Shown: piece by piece, positions 22,901 through 35,204 of the stretch | Numbering within the stretch: the stretch's first letter is position 1 | Layout of the letters: each line of letters begins with the position of its first letter | Source of the DNA: Brevipalpus yothersi | Lineage: Eukaryota; Arthropoda; Arachnida; Trombidiformes; Tenuipalpidae | Assembly (NCBI GenBank): GCA_003956705.1 | Contig: QZCP01000723.1 | Coordinates: 145,564 to 209,563 of the forward strand | DNA length: 64,000 nt | Reading direction: 5' to 3' | The notes under the pieces: generated by a model | Seen by the model: the letters and a program-made list of their open reading frames with translations, nothing else | Told to the model about the DNA's origin: nothing | Database searches by the model: none | Program-made: the position numbers and the translations under genes

Positions 22901-23321
22901 CAACTCTATTATTCACACAGTCTACTTGACCGAATGGTTATTCTCTTGCCTATTCTCAATTCTCTTTCTGGATTGGAACATTCACAAAGTGTGAATCTTG
23001 TTCGCTCAAGCGATCACAAGAACTCAGTTAAGGCCAATGGTTCTTTTAGAGTGATTCATTCTTGCCGTTCGTTGACATTAATGACCACAACATTGAACAA
23101 CTCATCATCGTGTAAATCGTCTCAGATCATTTTGAAATAGGAGAAGATTTTATTTGCTCTCCATTCAATCAGAGTATGAAGATAATTCGGTTATTGTTGT
23201 TCAGATACCTCACAAGTTCTCTCATCATCTTGGTTTGATCTGATTCTCCTAAAGCCACATATCTCACATCCATCCATCATCTTCCTCATCATCACCTCAC
23301 AAAAAGATATATCTTACCATC
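19941..23321. other. Intergenic, no gene recognised
   Basis: 3.4 kb of AT-rich sequence without a recognisable exon on either strand. Short open frames (20013-20207, 22738-22929, 22934-23140) show no homology or splice partners. A short palindrome (ACATGTACATGT) lies near 22021, and a GATGAT run near 21856. Confidence 0.5.
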
Positions 23322-24056
23322 ATGCAACTATCTCATAGAAATCGATCATCTATTCCATCAAAGTTCATCAAAGATCATAATTCTCATAATCATCTATTGA
23401 TCTTCTGTTTTTCTTGCATTTTACTGATGTCCAACGTCCATCCTGTTTGTGCGAATTACTGTGACCATGATTTGTGTTCCTCTCAAGAGTACTGTTGCGG
23501 TAAATATCATTTTTTTCTCATTCAATCTCCTCCAGAAATCGAAAATTCTTCCCAATATCGATTATAACCCCTTTTATCGAATTTTTTAATTACTCAGGTG
23601 ACAACTTGTGCTGCATTTATACAAATTTCACATATTATCTCTGGGTCGTCCTTGTGATCATTATGATAATTCTTTCGTTGTGTTGGGCTTCCTTTCATTT
23701 TTACTATGGAGATTTGCGTCATTATGGGGAAAGACCTCTCGCCGTCAGATTGATTGACAAGCTGGTCGAAATATTTCCTCCCAGTTATAAATCTACTTCA
23801 TCTCATTTGGTACCATCATCACCTAAGGTAAATTTTTCTCTCTCCTCTCCCTCTCTTCTGATTGACTCGAGGGGAATTCTCATCCCTCTCCTCCTCTTTG
23901 GAATCCGAACAAATTGGCAACTTGACAGTTGTTGCTTGAAAAAAACATGATTTTCTGGGTTAACTTGAATCTTTTCTTCATCAGGAGTCAACAAAAATCG
24001 AGTTCCCAGATGATTCAGATAAGAATGATAATGGAAATAATGACTCAATAGTTTAA
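23322..24056 (+). CDS. Small WBP1/VOPP1-like single-pass membrane protein
   Basis: Three exons, 23322-23499, 23598-23827 and 23985-24056, give 159 residues. A hydrophobic stretch at about 24-44 looks like a signal peptide with a long polar lead. A short Cys-rich ectodomain follows (YCDHDLCSSQEYCCG then DNLCC, eight Cys within about 20 residues), then a membrane segment at about 72-94, and a cytoplasmic tail with PPSY at 120-123, a PPxY-type WW-domain ligand. This order (signal, CC-rich ectodomain, membrane span, PPxY tail) is that of the WBP1/VOPP1/OPAL1 family, whose members bind WW proteins such as Nedd4-type ligases or WWOX. The tail is shorter and has fewer PPxY motifs than the human proteins. 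It is a family-level call from architecture; a Shisa-like protein is the main alternative. Confidence 0.68.
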
Positions 24057-25759
24057 CGTTGTTCTACTTCCATGGTTTACCAGAGATGAAGCTCATTACA
24101 CAGGTTTTTCCTCTTATTTTCTGGAGCCCGAGTATGGTTGGTGACATATCAGATTGGAGGAACATGGCTTCTTTTCGGTTGTCCTGATTTGTAACTTATT
24201 CTATGATTATTTGTGACTCTACAATGATAATGAGTGGAGAGGTGCACATTTTTCGTACCTCAGGAACCAATAGTCTTCAAAATTGCAATTTTGCAAATTG
24301 CAAGATTAAAGACAAAATCCGTCATTTTTGAAACAAATATTTTCCCATGAATTGTAATTTATTGATGATGACTTTTTGCGAATCTTTCAAAAAGACAATT
24401 GCTTCACTAGTTGTATGAATGAGAGTAAGAAAAAGAGATCGTTAATTTGAAGTTTTACACCTTTTGTAGAAGCGAAAAAAACAATGTTTATCTGACAAAT
24501 CAATTGAGAAACCAAATTAAGTTTCAATGACAAAGGAGTCTAAAGAATTTGCGGGAGAATCTCTTTTTATTTCTGTCACTATTTTCTCGAATTCCATCTA
24601 TCATGATGCAATGTAGACAATTTTGCATCCGTTTTCGATCATAGACTCATAGCAAAGTCTGTACTTTACAATCTACCCCCTTCTTTTCATCTCCCCTAGA
24701 CAATGGCTGGTCTAAAAATAGCCAGAGTTCCTCATCCAGAAATGGAATTAGCCCAATCATGACCAGGAAGCATCGAGTCTAGGTTCTTGACTGCTTCGTG
24801 GATGATTTTTGAAATCTGTGATGTCCAATTTCGATGATCAAAGCTTTAACTCGCTGCAGTATTCGTTCGCTGTTCATCTCGCAGCATCTTTATTTAGCAT
24901 CACTATATTCAAATTTTATAAAAGCCGATTTTTATAGCAGAAAATTGTAATTAAGAGCTGAGATATTCACCAATTGATTAATTCAGTTAAGATATATGCT
25001 TTGTAAATTTCAATCTTTGAAACAGGGTTAACTCTTACTCTTATTAGTAATATCTGAGTCTCATGTGAGGTAATGGCCTACAACTTATGGAAAGAGACTT
25101 TTTTTCAGTACATTAGAAAGTGTTCAATCATAACCTCCATCCTAAGCTAAGTAAGTATCGTAAGGCTAGTAAGACATCTTTCAATATTATCATGAGATTT
25201 CAAAAAGGATAATTTGGTACATGTATTGCTTTTTAAGTTAATTCTCTTGTTACAAAAGTATTGATTAGCTTTCTTTGGTGTCTTTTTGCATCAAAGGTCT
25301 CGATTTATTGTTTTCTACACCAATATCTCAAATCTGAGTCCCTCTCTTTTGCTGTATGGAGAGATTTAATGCAACTTTGTTTCACAATAACTGTATTGAA
25401 GTGACAATCTTAAAAAATTTACAAAATCTGACTCTTCGAATTGTGAATTGAATGTGGAATAGTGAAATAGTAGAAATTGTGGAATAGAAATTTTTTCGGA
25501 AAAACAAGTGTAACGAAGATATTTTTTCTTGTTGTTAAACACTGTGAAAACCTTCAGAGCAGTTTGAAGGGGGTCAATGTCTATGGAATTATAAATTTAA
25601 ATGGTAATTATCGGTGTTCACTACTTGGCAGAACATAAATTCAAACTGAGGACTCAGAAATTTCTTCTCAACCAGAATAATAGGAAAAGATTGGAAAGAA
25701 AAAGGAATAAATCAACAAATTCACACCGAGGCGATGGAAACCCATAAAACACGCAGGAT
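24057..25759. other. Intergenic, nothing recognised
   Basis: AT-rich DNA between two genes whose 3' ends face each other. No exon, RNA or notable repeat seen. Confidence 0.5.
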
Positions 25760-26480
25760 TTAGGCAGAGATAACCGATTCCTTGAAATTCTCAGAGGCCA
25801 TTTGTAGATATTTTTGTCGAGCTGGATGCTCATCTGCTGGCCGATTTATCGCTGTCCAAACAGGCTCACCACAAAAAAGTCGAGTGACCTTAGCGTAGTT
25901 CTAGAAGTTTGAGAATTAGAGTACAAAAAAATTCAGTTAAAATTAGACGAAACTAAAAGACATCATGACATTCTATCCTCACCTTCTCGTCCAATGTGAA
26001 TCGATGATAGATTCCTGGTGGTAAAACAATCAGGTCACCTTTTTCAACCAAGATTCTAACCCACTGATCATTAGTATCACGGACATCAAAATAACCACTA
26101 CCAGCCAGAACAAAACGTATTTCCTCATCAGCATGAATGTGTTCTTGGAAGAATCTTTTTAAAGTTTCTTCATAGTTATTCATTTTCTCCGGAGTACACT
26201 CAATCATATCAGAATAATTGTAGCCCCTTTCAGCGCGTATTTTGGCAAGTTTTCCCTCCTCTTCATAGTTATCAGCATCGAGCTATAGACAAAAATAAAA
26301 TAAAAAACATCCTCTTCACGCTCTCCAAAAATTAATCATCACTCATCAAGGCCTTACCTTCCAGTAAGATACACCAGTTCGTTGTTTCAATTCTTCCAGG
26401 CCAATACAAACCTCTGGATTAGGTTTGTGGGGTAAACGTTGGTCTGTTCCATCGTCATTGAACAACCACGCTTGAACCAT
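25760..26480 (-). CDS. ADI1: Acireductone dioxygenase
   Basis: Three exons on the minus strand, 26358-26480, 25983-26282 and 25760-25900, all phase 0, give 187 residues (human 179). The enzyme is a cupin that oxidises acireductone to the methionine precursor and formate (Fe form) in the methionine salvage pathway in the cytosol. The metal site is intact: His89 and His91 in EHIHADEE, Glu95, and His134 in GIYHRF. Other family blocks are WLFNDDGTDQRLPH, VSYWKLDADNYEEEG, IRFVLAGSGYFDVRD and FCGEPVWTAINRPADEHPAR. The start ATG gives the conserved M.QAW. The gene is divergent from OPA3 with 346 nt between start codons. Confidence 0.96.
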
Positions 26481-26826
26481 AATTCAATCTAGAGAGAAAC
26501 ACTGAATTCAATTAAAAAATTTAACTCAAAAAATCTTGACAATTTTGATCCTAACAAACTTTGCAACTCCACACAAATAAGTTGAACAAGTTGATGTGTA
26601 CATCTGAAGGTTGCTATAGCAGTGAGCTGAATGTTGACATTCGATCATGTGTTTTTGTAGGGTTTTATTATTGATGTTTTGGTGTATCATGTTGAATTTT
26701 TCGTTCTGTTCATGTTGGATGGCTGATTATTTATGATAAAACTTGAAATGTATTTGGATCATCATCAGGATCATTCGATAATTTGTGAAGTGTGAGTTGA
26801 TCATTTGCCTAATCACTTGCTTAATC
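26481..26826. promoter_or_regulatory. Shared divergent promoter region, ADI1 / OPA3
   Basis: The 346 nt between the two opposed start codons must contain both promoters and 5' UTRs. No TATA box or known element stands out. Confidence 0.5.
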
Positions 26827-27379
26827 ATGGTAGCTGCCTTTCCTATCGTAAAATTGGGAGCTCTTGCTGCTCGACAATTGAGTAAAAGATTGGCAAAGCG
26901 TATACAAAATCAAGCTAAAACATCTCCTGCTTTGAGAACATATTTATGCTTGCCAATTGCTAATTTATATCATCGTCTGGAAGTCACTTTTACCATGAGA
27001 GCATTAAATCTTAAGAAACCCCAAAAGATACCCAAAATGAGTGAAACCGCTGCTATTGAATTGGGTGCTGAATTGCTTGGTGAATTTATCATCTTCGGTG
27101 TTGCGGCCACTACCGTTACTTTTGAGTACAAGCGGTAAGCATCATTTTGGAAATTTTTTCCCTCTTATTTTCATGATATTCATTGTTCTTCTCGTATTGA
27201 TAAAATGATTCTCTCTATTCAGTCAATCACGGGCAAAGCAGCAAGAAGCAGAAGAAACAGATAAACGATGGTCCAATCTAGTTTTTCGACTAATGGAATT
27301 GGAACTCAATATTGATAAGATGAATGCCCAATTGAGGGCATTAGAAAGATCATTACAAGCTCCTCCAGTGAAAAGATAG
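26827..27379 (+). CDS. OPA3: OPA3 family mitochondrial protein
   Basis: Two exons, 26827-27134 and 27223-27379, give 154 residues. OPA3 is a small mitochondrial membrane-associated protein; its loss in humans causes optic atrophy and 3-methylglutaconic aciduria, and its biochemical role is not settled. Matching blocks are the N-terminus VAAFPIVKLGALAARQLSK, TYLCLP.A.LYH..E, and AIELGAELLGE, then a hydrophobic segment (FIIFGVAATTVTFEY) and a coiled-coil-like acidic/basic tail, LMELELNIDKMNAQLRALE. The ATG at 26827 aligns with the human start (MVVGAFP); the open frame upstream has no ATG. The 88-nt intron falls after EYKR, and the splice is in phase. Confidence 0.92.
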
Positions 27380-27417
27380 TCAAAAGCATCAAATTTCTTT
27401 GTGTAAATTAGGATACT

Positions 27418-27423
27418 AATAAA
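27418..27423 (+). promoter_or_regulatory. Poly(A) signal AATAAA of OPA3
   Basis: A canonical hexamer 38 nt after the OPA3 stop codon. The next gene on the same strand starts at 27804. Confidence 0.6.
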
Positions 27424-27803
27424 TTGAGCCATCAATATGTTCACCAACTGACCAAGATTACATATTCACTGAAAAATGTTACACAAGGCTTCGAAATGCA
27501 TACATCCTGTCAAGGAATTGTGAACTTGATGATAAATAAGCTAATCATCACATAGCTGAAGTATAAAATGTTGAAATTCTATAAAGTTTATCTCAATCAA
27601 GATAGGAGAAGCCATGAATGACCATGATCACTGCGTTCTTCTTATCATTTGATATAATCCAAATTTACCGCATTTCACAAGAGCTTTGAAAATGTTCGAG
27701 TATACTCATCCTATGATATTCTGTTCACAGGTTTTTTCGATTTTCCTCGTAAAGAGAGTCATAAAATTTTTTAGAGCTAGTCGAGAGGTTCTCGCGCGCA
27801 AAT

Positions 27804-28739
27804 ATGGCTGAAGTTGTTTTGAAGCGATTGATGGCCGTCAAAGGCCTCGATGGTCGTCTGAATGACATCCTGATCGCGTGGGGAAATCAAAAACTTTCTA
27901 AAAAGCCAAATAATTTGGCCCTGTTTTTCCATGGTGACATCCAGGTAGGTTTGATGACCTGCTTAAGACATGTTCTAAATTTTTATCCTTCTGAATTTGA
28001 AAGGACTTCTCGGAAAATATGGATCAGAGTCCATTCTTGAAATGGAACTTCGAGAATACAGCTAAAACTTTAGCAAAAAAGTTTTCCGATGATCTCTTTA
28101 TGCTGATTCGATGCTCTCGTCGGAAGAATTTTGGTTTTCAAAAATGTTTCTTCGATAATTTTGTTCGTAAGTCATCTCATTGCAATCCTTGATGAAAATT
28201 ATTCTTCAATCATTATTGTCATTTCTTTACAACCAGAGTCTGATCAATATGGAGAACCAACTTACAAGAAAAGCATTGAATCTCTTAAACATCTCAAGTG
28301 CTTGGCCGAACAAGTTTTGAAGGATCAAGATATCAAGATTGAACATTTGAATCAAATAAAATTAATAGGATTCAGCCAAGGAATGACCGCCTTGAACCAA
28401 ATAATTTATGCTATTCATACTTTGAATGATTTAAGTGATCCTGAACTTGAAAAGTTTGTTGCTCTCATAAAAGATATCTATTGGCTTGATGGGGGTCAAA
28501 AATGGATCACAGAGGAGGAAGTTCTTCAAACATTGAAGCAAAGAAACATTCGATGTCATATTGCTGTCACTCCATTCCAGGTTGAAAATCCATCGAGGCC
28601 AGCAAATCGCAAAAATTTCTTGATATTCAAAGAGTTTGTAGAGAAGTTGAAAATTGATTCCAAATTTTCTTTCCTTTTCAACGATCAAGAGCCTTCCTGT
28701 GAAAATCATTTCAAAGTCCTGGAAACTTTCCAGCCATAA
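27804..28739 (+). CDS. C2orf69 homologue (mitochondrial hydrolase-like protein)
   Basis: Three exons, 27804-27944, 28004-28166 and 28237-28739, give 268 residues (human about 385). Family matches are FFHGDIQ.., then W..EN.A..LA..F....F.I.CSR......CFFDNFV across the two introns, LIGFSQG with Ser148 in a GxSxG nucleophile elbow, DIYWLDGG, the VTP.QV..P segment, and CENHFKVLE at the end. Human C2orf69 is mitochondrial and its loss causes a severe oxidative-phosphorylation and glycogen disorder; the chemistry is unknown, though the fold is alpha/beta-hydrolase-like. The middle low-complexity insert of the human protein is missing. It converges on NOB1 with 126 nt between stop codons. Confidence 0.88.
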
Positions 28740-28865
28740 TTTTTTGGATCAATATGTTTCTCCAACAATTTCCTCCCTTCTATAGAAGATTATTCAAATT
28801 TTACACAAATCGAAATATGTAATTGAGTGGTAACGCTTCATAAAGATTTTTGCGAAAACCAATGT

Positions 28866-30038
28866 TTATTTTGATTTTTTTCTGTTTCCTGTCGGGCGAG
28901 GAACTTGATTGGGATTTCTTCTCGTCTGAAGACCAGCTAGTTTTTGATTCTTACCGAACCGTGAAGCTCTACTGTAAACATCGTTAATTGCAAAAGGACT
29001 ATCACGAGCAACATAGTCAGGATCAGAGACTATAGCTTTACAGTTCAATACTTTGTGTTCAGTTACAGTCAGTTTGGAGGCTTTGTGCTGAGGAATTCTT
29101 TGATCTTCAAAAAGTATAGGATCATTAGAATGTTTACCACCTTTCGGCATGGTTAATGAATATTTGGTTCCTCTAATGTTGATTGGTCTCTTGAAATTTA
29201 AACCTATCGTCTTTTCGCCTTTCTCGTTCACATGTACAGCAACACGTTTCAATGTACCAAGATTTCCACATTTAGGACAAAATTTTCGTTCCATTTCGGC
29301 AGTTATCTTGAAACAAGCGAAACATCTCAATAAAAATTGTTTTGTCTCTCGAATTAACAGACCTTTAACAGAGACAACTTTCAAGCCTAGTTGAATAATA
29401 ACATTTTGCATACTATAATCTGTGGTCAAGCAAGCAACTTCACATTTTGCTTCCTCTACTTTCATGTTGGCCATTTTCTCTTCCATTTCGGTAAGATTGT
29501 CAGGTGTAATCCAATCAGCTTCGTCATCTTCAGCATCTTCCTCATCATCTTCACTAGATGGTCCTTTATTTTCTTCACCAATTTGGTGTGAATTATTTTT
29601 CCTTGATGATGAAGAATTGTAGAAACCAGGCAATTTGGCGAGAGTAGTTGCTGAATCGTTTACTTGACCATCTTTCCTATTCACGTAAGATTTAACGATC
29701 GGCTCCTTATTAAGATGTGAATCGTCGCCATTATGGGCTTCTTTGTCCAACATATAAGTCAAAGCAATTAACTTCAAATCAACAGCTGATAAACTGGCAT
29801 AATCTCCTGTTTTTCGAGCAAAATCGGCAATAAATTTAACATCATCAGCCTTTGGTTCACGATACTTGATGGTATAAGGTAGACAACTCAATCTAGCCCG
29901 AGTTGTTTTGTCCTTAATTTCATCCACAACATCAACCACAGTCACAATTGAATCGGCAAGTTCATGGAGATCGGAGCCATTAATGAATCCAGATGAATCT
30001 ACCACCAAAACACCTATTTTTTTACTTCCATCTTCCAT
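28866..30038 (-). CDS. NOB1: NOB1 endonuclease, 20S pre-rRNA D-site
   Basis: An intronless 390-residue frame. NOB1 cuts the 3' end of 18S rRNA in late pre-40S particles. The N-terminal PIN domain carries the acidic site: Asp14 in VLVVDSSGFI, Glu40 in VVDEIKDK and Asp87 in LSAVDLKLIALTY. It is interrupted by an acidic, Ser/Asn-rich insert at about 105-178. The domain resumes with EVACLTTDYSMQNVIIQLGL (Asp207). A zinc ribbon follows, with Cys239, Cys242, Cys254 and Cys257, then the NIRGTKYS.P.PKGGKH block and the basic tail. Length and order match animal NOB1. The minus-strand AATAAA at 28870-28865 overlaps the stop codon, so it may or may not be the one used. Confidence 0.96.
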   Translation of the reverse strand: MEDGSKKIGVLVVDSSGFINGSDLHELADSIVTVVDVVDEIKDKTTRARLSCLPYTIKYREPKADDVKFIADFARKTGDYASLSAVDLKLIALTYMLDKEAHNGDDSHLNKEPIVKSYVNRKDGQVNDSATTLAKLPGFYNSSSSRKNNSHQIGEENKGPSSEDDEEDAEDDEADWITPDNLTEMEEKMANMKVEEAKCEVACLTTDYSMQNVIIQLGLKVVSVKGLLIRETKQFLLRCFACFKITAEMERKFCPKCGNLGTLKRVAVHVNEKGEKTIGLNFKRPINIRGTKYSLTMPKGGKHSNDPILFEDQRIPQHKASKLTVTEHKVLNCKAIVSDPDYVARDSPFAINDVYSRASRFGKNQKLAGLQTRRNPNQVPRPTGNRKKSK

Positions 30039-30972
30039 ATTTTCGATTCAAGTCACAATGATTGACACCAACTCAAAAAAACACAAGCAAACCAAATTAT
30101 TAAAACAAAAAATCTTATCAAACAAAATTTAATCCACAATTAACTGGATTTCATTCCAATATACTCAAAAACATCACAAACTATTAAACTACTTGCCACA
30201 TGGTTGTGATGATGGCTGATGAAACCAGAAAGCATGTGATCTCAGTTGTCCGCATGATCAACATTTTGAAACTTTTACTTGGCCAAGCTTGCCTCTTTCG
30301 ATTTATCTGTTGAGGATTCAAGAGATCGAAAAAATTCGAAAAAGTCCTGAAACTTTGATATCTAGTCGATTCGATTGATTGGGTGTAAATGAAAATAGGA
30401 TGATTCTCCCCTATTAATTCATAGATTGGGAGTGAAAATGCTGGATATTGTTGAAAATCTAATTTCGTGGTCATGATCGAACAGTTCGAAGAAGTAGTAT
30501 TCGGTTGCTCTCACACCCATGATTCTGGTAAATGATGGGTGTATGAAAAAAACGAAAGCATTGATGTCCTATTATGATTGACTCTACTGGTGATTGATTT
30601 TGCTATCGATCATTTCCGTTCGGATAAGATCTAAGGGACCTCATTTGTCGAAGATTCTAATATTTAGAGGCCATTAGAACTCGTTCGTATTTTTGTATGT
30701 AAATTACTTTTTTGGGTGCAAAACGATCGACAATCTTATCGAAATCGTGAAAACAAGCCCAAGAAGATGGGTATCACACGTTTCTCTCCAAATTAGCAAT
30801 ACAATTGAAACCAGAATCTAAACCTTGATCACCATCTGATGAGACATCTTATCAATACCCTAGCACGTTGATGTCTATTTTTAAGTACATCAATCGGAAT
30901 TGAAGAGACACACGAGGCTAATCAAGGGTGATATGTGTGGACAGAAAATCGTGCAACATATCGATGGGAAAA

Positions 30973-31020
<48 letters not shown>

Positions 31021-32407
31021 GCATGGAATCCAAAATCTTTCTACTCATCATTCCCAATCGGTAGACCGAAATTATAGCTCGAAAACGATACACCAAGATT
31101 ACACATTCACCATGCAGCTCTCATTATCATGGAACCATAAATAGCAAACAAAAGTGAAAGAGTTCCACTCATGACATCCCATCAAGCAATACACTCACAT
31201 TTGCCCTAATGATCAAATAGATTAAATGAATTCAACTCTAAATTCTGTCAAGTCCATCTTTCTCTCCCTCTCCACATCTTTGATGAAGAGCCTTTAAGGA
31301 TCTGAATCTAAAATTCCGATTCAGATTCCGATTCTGAGAAAGAGAAAAAGAGAGACTGGAAAAGGAATCCAGTTTTCTCTCTCTCTCTCTCTTCTCTCTC
31401 TTCTCTCTCTCGGCGCGTGGGCTGTTGTTGAAGGAGGATGGCCGTTGAGAGAGAGAGAGAAGTATATTATGCTCTCATCTTTTTAATCAGACATATCAAC
31501 AGAACATTTTCGATTAACATTTGATTGTTCTTCCTCTCTTTTTTTCATCTCCCTCTAATCATCATCCACACATCTGTCCACTATCGAATAATTTTGTCCA
31601 TATAGTGGACATAATTTGTTGATATATACATATGCAAACTGTTCTATTCGGTCCATAAATTAAGTGATCCTCATCAGGCGTTATCCTTGCCTCTCTCTCT
31701 TTGCATGTCTGTGTCTATGTCTATCTAATTCTGGTTGGGTAAACCGGATCATCATAGCAATTGTGAATATCTGTTTCACCAAAATCAACCGTATTTTGTG
31801 GTGTGAATGTGTATGTGTATATTGTGTGTGTTTAGGTGTTTTGCATCTCACATTTTTCAACATCATATGTGAGCAATAATTTTTGTATTAATTTGTGTAG
31901 AATCTTTAGATGTTGGAGTTTATTCATTCAGTGTAGGTATGTGTAAGTGTGAGAGGAAAAAAGTCAAGTGTTATTGTGATTATGAATCTCAATTGTGAAA
32001 TTGGTGGAGATAATCGGAATGGTGATATCGATTTGATCAACCTTGCCGACACATTATCTTCTCATGTGTGAATATGTTAATTCTTTGTATACTTAGCTAA
32101 TGATGATAATAATGATTGAACAGTTCTATCTGGTCGAATTTTTCTTGATTCATCATCATTGGTGATACTCTTTCATCATCCTCATCTATACCTCTTCTCT
32201 TCTTCTCACGATTTCTATTACGGTCATGAATGCTTGATTAACTGTTCTGATGGGCTGTTGAGTAAAGGTCAACAAACACAAGAAAGTGTCTCTCTCTCTC
32301 TCTTTCCACATTGTATTAGTGGGTTCAAAGAGAAGGAGGAGGAGGTCGAAATCTCAATCCATTGGAAAGAGAGGGAATATTTTCCTCTCATCAACCAGCT
32401 AATCATT
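30039..32407. other. Intergenic between NOB1 and the Trio-like gene
   Basis: Holds the promoters of NOB1 (minus) and of the Trio-like gene (plus). The minus-strand frame at 30184-30474 (96 residues, C-terminal hydrophobic segment) has an ATG but no homology that I recognise; it is left uncalled. A CT repeat at 30977 and pyrimidine/purine patches at 31375-31465 are present. No exon for the missing N-terminal part of Trio is seen. Confidence 0.5.
30977..31020. repeat. (TC)n microsatellite
   Basis: About 40 nt of TC, with a TTTC end. Confidence 0.95.
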
Positions 32408-35153
32408 ATGGGTGACCGAAGTTTAAAGAAAGATGATACAAGACAATTTAAAATGTTCGAAAATGATGTGCAAAAGATGGTTGAATGGATAAAAGAGAAT
32501 CGAGAATTGTTCATGAATCACTATCTTCGTATTGGTCGCAATTCATCTGAAGTGAAAGCCATTCAGGAACAACACTCCAATTTTTGTACTGGCTCGATGA
32601 CTGCCTATGTCAACATTGACAGGTATTTATATTTATCGAACATTGAATGTTAATTTTTTTTCCTCTCTTCTTTCTCCTTCACACACATACTTTCTCACTC
32701 TCTCTCTCCCTCTCTCTATCTGATTGACTATACTTCCCTTGATTGCTTACTTTTCCCATGTTCATTAATGTTTCGCTCTCACTGGATGCCTCTTAATAAC
32801 AAGCTTTCATTTTATGATCACACAGAACACTTGAATTCATGTGAACATACCTTGATGGTTGATAAGCTTGTTAGATTGATTTAGGTTTGAGGAAAACAAA
32901 TCTGATACTGTTTCTTACTTTAAATATCACTGACCAACCATTGATCATGACTAATGAGTTTTTCAAGACTCATGTTACTATTATAAATCGAAGAGGAAGA
33001 ATTTCGAATTTTTTCATTGAATCCCTGAACACCATCTACATGCAGCGGAGAGGAGGTTTTTTGACCGGAAAAAACCATCTGATAGGCTGAGTTCCGATTT
33101 AAGATATTCGATAATGGAGTACAATTCTAAAAATTCCCATTGCTATACGCCATGTGAAATCGAATCACGAAGGAAATTCAGTTACAAATCTATTGTTTAG
33201 TATACTCAATGAATCAGATTCTATGAAAATTTGGCTTCATTTTGAATTCAATATTCAGTTCCCAATCATCTGAAATTGTCAAGAAAATAAAAGTCATGCA
33301 GGAATCGGAGCAGTACCTGATAATTTCCGTCTTTTTTCATGTGTGATGTGTTTCCAAATGCTGAGATGTATCTAATGATAAACAAAAAAAGTTAAAGAGT
33401 GAATTTGACTTTTAATCGATCATTGCCCAGCAATCCTTGACAATCGATTGCCTATGATTCATCGTTATACTTGGAATTTTTTTTTCACCCTCCTCACTTC
33501 CTCGATGATATAAAATTAGATTTCTCCAATATTCACTCTCCTTCGAAGTGTAGAAGAATTCTAGATATCAGACTTCCTCGATATTTTCTTGGAATTGTTC
33601 ATCACCATCTTTGGCTTGTGTTTTTCCTTCCTGACTGGATATTTCGTAATCATTAAATGGTAAGATAAGACATCTTTGGTAGTCACTCTCATGGTGAATT
33701 AATTCATACAATAGCTACTGCAACGTGATCTCATTCCATCGAATATTTTCTCCCCACTTAGCATTATTGGAACCATTACCAACTTAGTCAATCTTGCGAT
33801 AATGATGATAGTGTTAGATAATTTATGTTCATCACTTACTTGATAGTTATTACAGCATGAGAAAATTTTATCAACCATCTGTTGTGATTATTTGCCACTG
33901 AATTTAAAGAGACCGGTCATCTGTTGTATGATGGAACTTTCTCATGCTATAAAAACTAATAGATATTTTGGTCTCACTCATCTTGATCTACTCTTTTGGG
34001 AGATTGATCTGAATGATTCGGGTCACATCAAATTCGATTGAATATTCATTAAAAGTGAATTTTAATTGAATAAGCCCTGGCCTTACCTCCCTCTGATTTC
34101 AGTTTGACTAGAGACAATGAGGTCTGGCTTGGTTGTGATTTATTTTATTTTCTCTACATGCAATCATCCACATATCCGTTTGGTAAACAATAACATGATC
34201 AGATCACTTTCCAGTAGTGGCAGAATGCAAAAACTCAAAACATTTTAGGAAAACCTTATGGCTACTCTCCACTCACTTATACTTGTTCCATGATGTACAT
34301 CACGCTTCAGTATGATTGGTCATGCTAATATTGCAGATCGTATCTGTTCAGTGCACCCGAGCAATTGAATACCAATTTCCTTCCTGACTCCTTCTTAATC
34401 ACAAAATCTGAGCTCCAAAAGAGTGTCGAATATTTTATCATCTATAATCTTAACATGAAATCTTATTTCTGTTCTGGCCCATCTTATTTCTTTCCTCTCT
34501 CTCCCCTTTTTAGATGATCAGCTTTTCAATGTCACCCAAAATTTTGAGCATTTAGTTGAAATCATTCCGCTCTGTTAGTAACCACTTTCTCTTTTTCCTG
34601 TACTCACTGACTTGAAGAAAATTATTCTGATGACGCCCATAAAGGCAACTTCTCGGGGTCTCTCCTACCACTAGAGTTTTCAGGGAAGAAGACTAATTAT
34701 CAGCTCGAGCGAGAATAGAATGTTTCCGGTTTCTTGATACTTTCTCTCTTTCTCTTTCTCTCTCCTATGGATATATTTTGTAGAGGCAATACTCGAGCTT
34801 GAAATATCGTTTCTTTGTCTATCTTTTGCTTCTATCCAACTTTGGTGTCATTTTGCCTCTTGGCAATTAATTTTTTTCTCTTCTGAAAAAACCAGCCAGA
34901 AAACTTATCCTCTAGCAACTTTCCATGTGTGAGTGTGTGTATGTGAGATACTTGAGAGTTAGTTTTCTGTATCTGGTTTTGTCTCTCATTCTCATTCTGT
35001 AAGCTCGTTCACATGTCAATGACCATCTCATGATCGGTAAGACAAGCTCCAGTGGACAACGTTCTCAACGTGGTATTCTTCCTGATTGTACGGCAAGTTG
35101 GGTAAACTAATAACTTTTCGTCCAAGAAAAGTGTGATAAAGCTGAAACTTAAT

Positions 35154-35204
<51 letters not shown>

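Noticed and set aside
23121..23137. AGATCATTTTGAAA, identical to part of the bantam microRNA
   Set aside because: The seed position is changed (CAGATCA for GAGATCA) and upstream sequence does not form a bantam-like hairpin.
22738..23140. Two plus-strand frames of 63 and 68 codons
   Set aside because: No homology, no plausible splice linkage to the gene at 23322, ordinary for AT-rich non-coding DNA.
26785..26826. Upstream extension of the OPA3 frame
   Set aside because: It begins with GTG; the ATG at 26827 aligns with the family N-terminus.
30184..30474. 96-codon minus-strand frame upstream of NOB1 as a gene
   Set aside because: No recognisable homology or conserved feature beyond one hydrophobic segment; kept only as a note in the intergenic entry.
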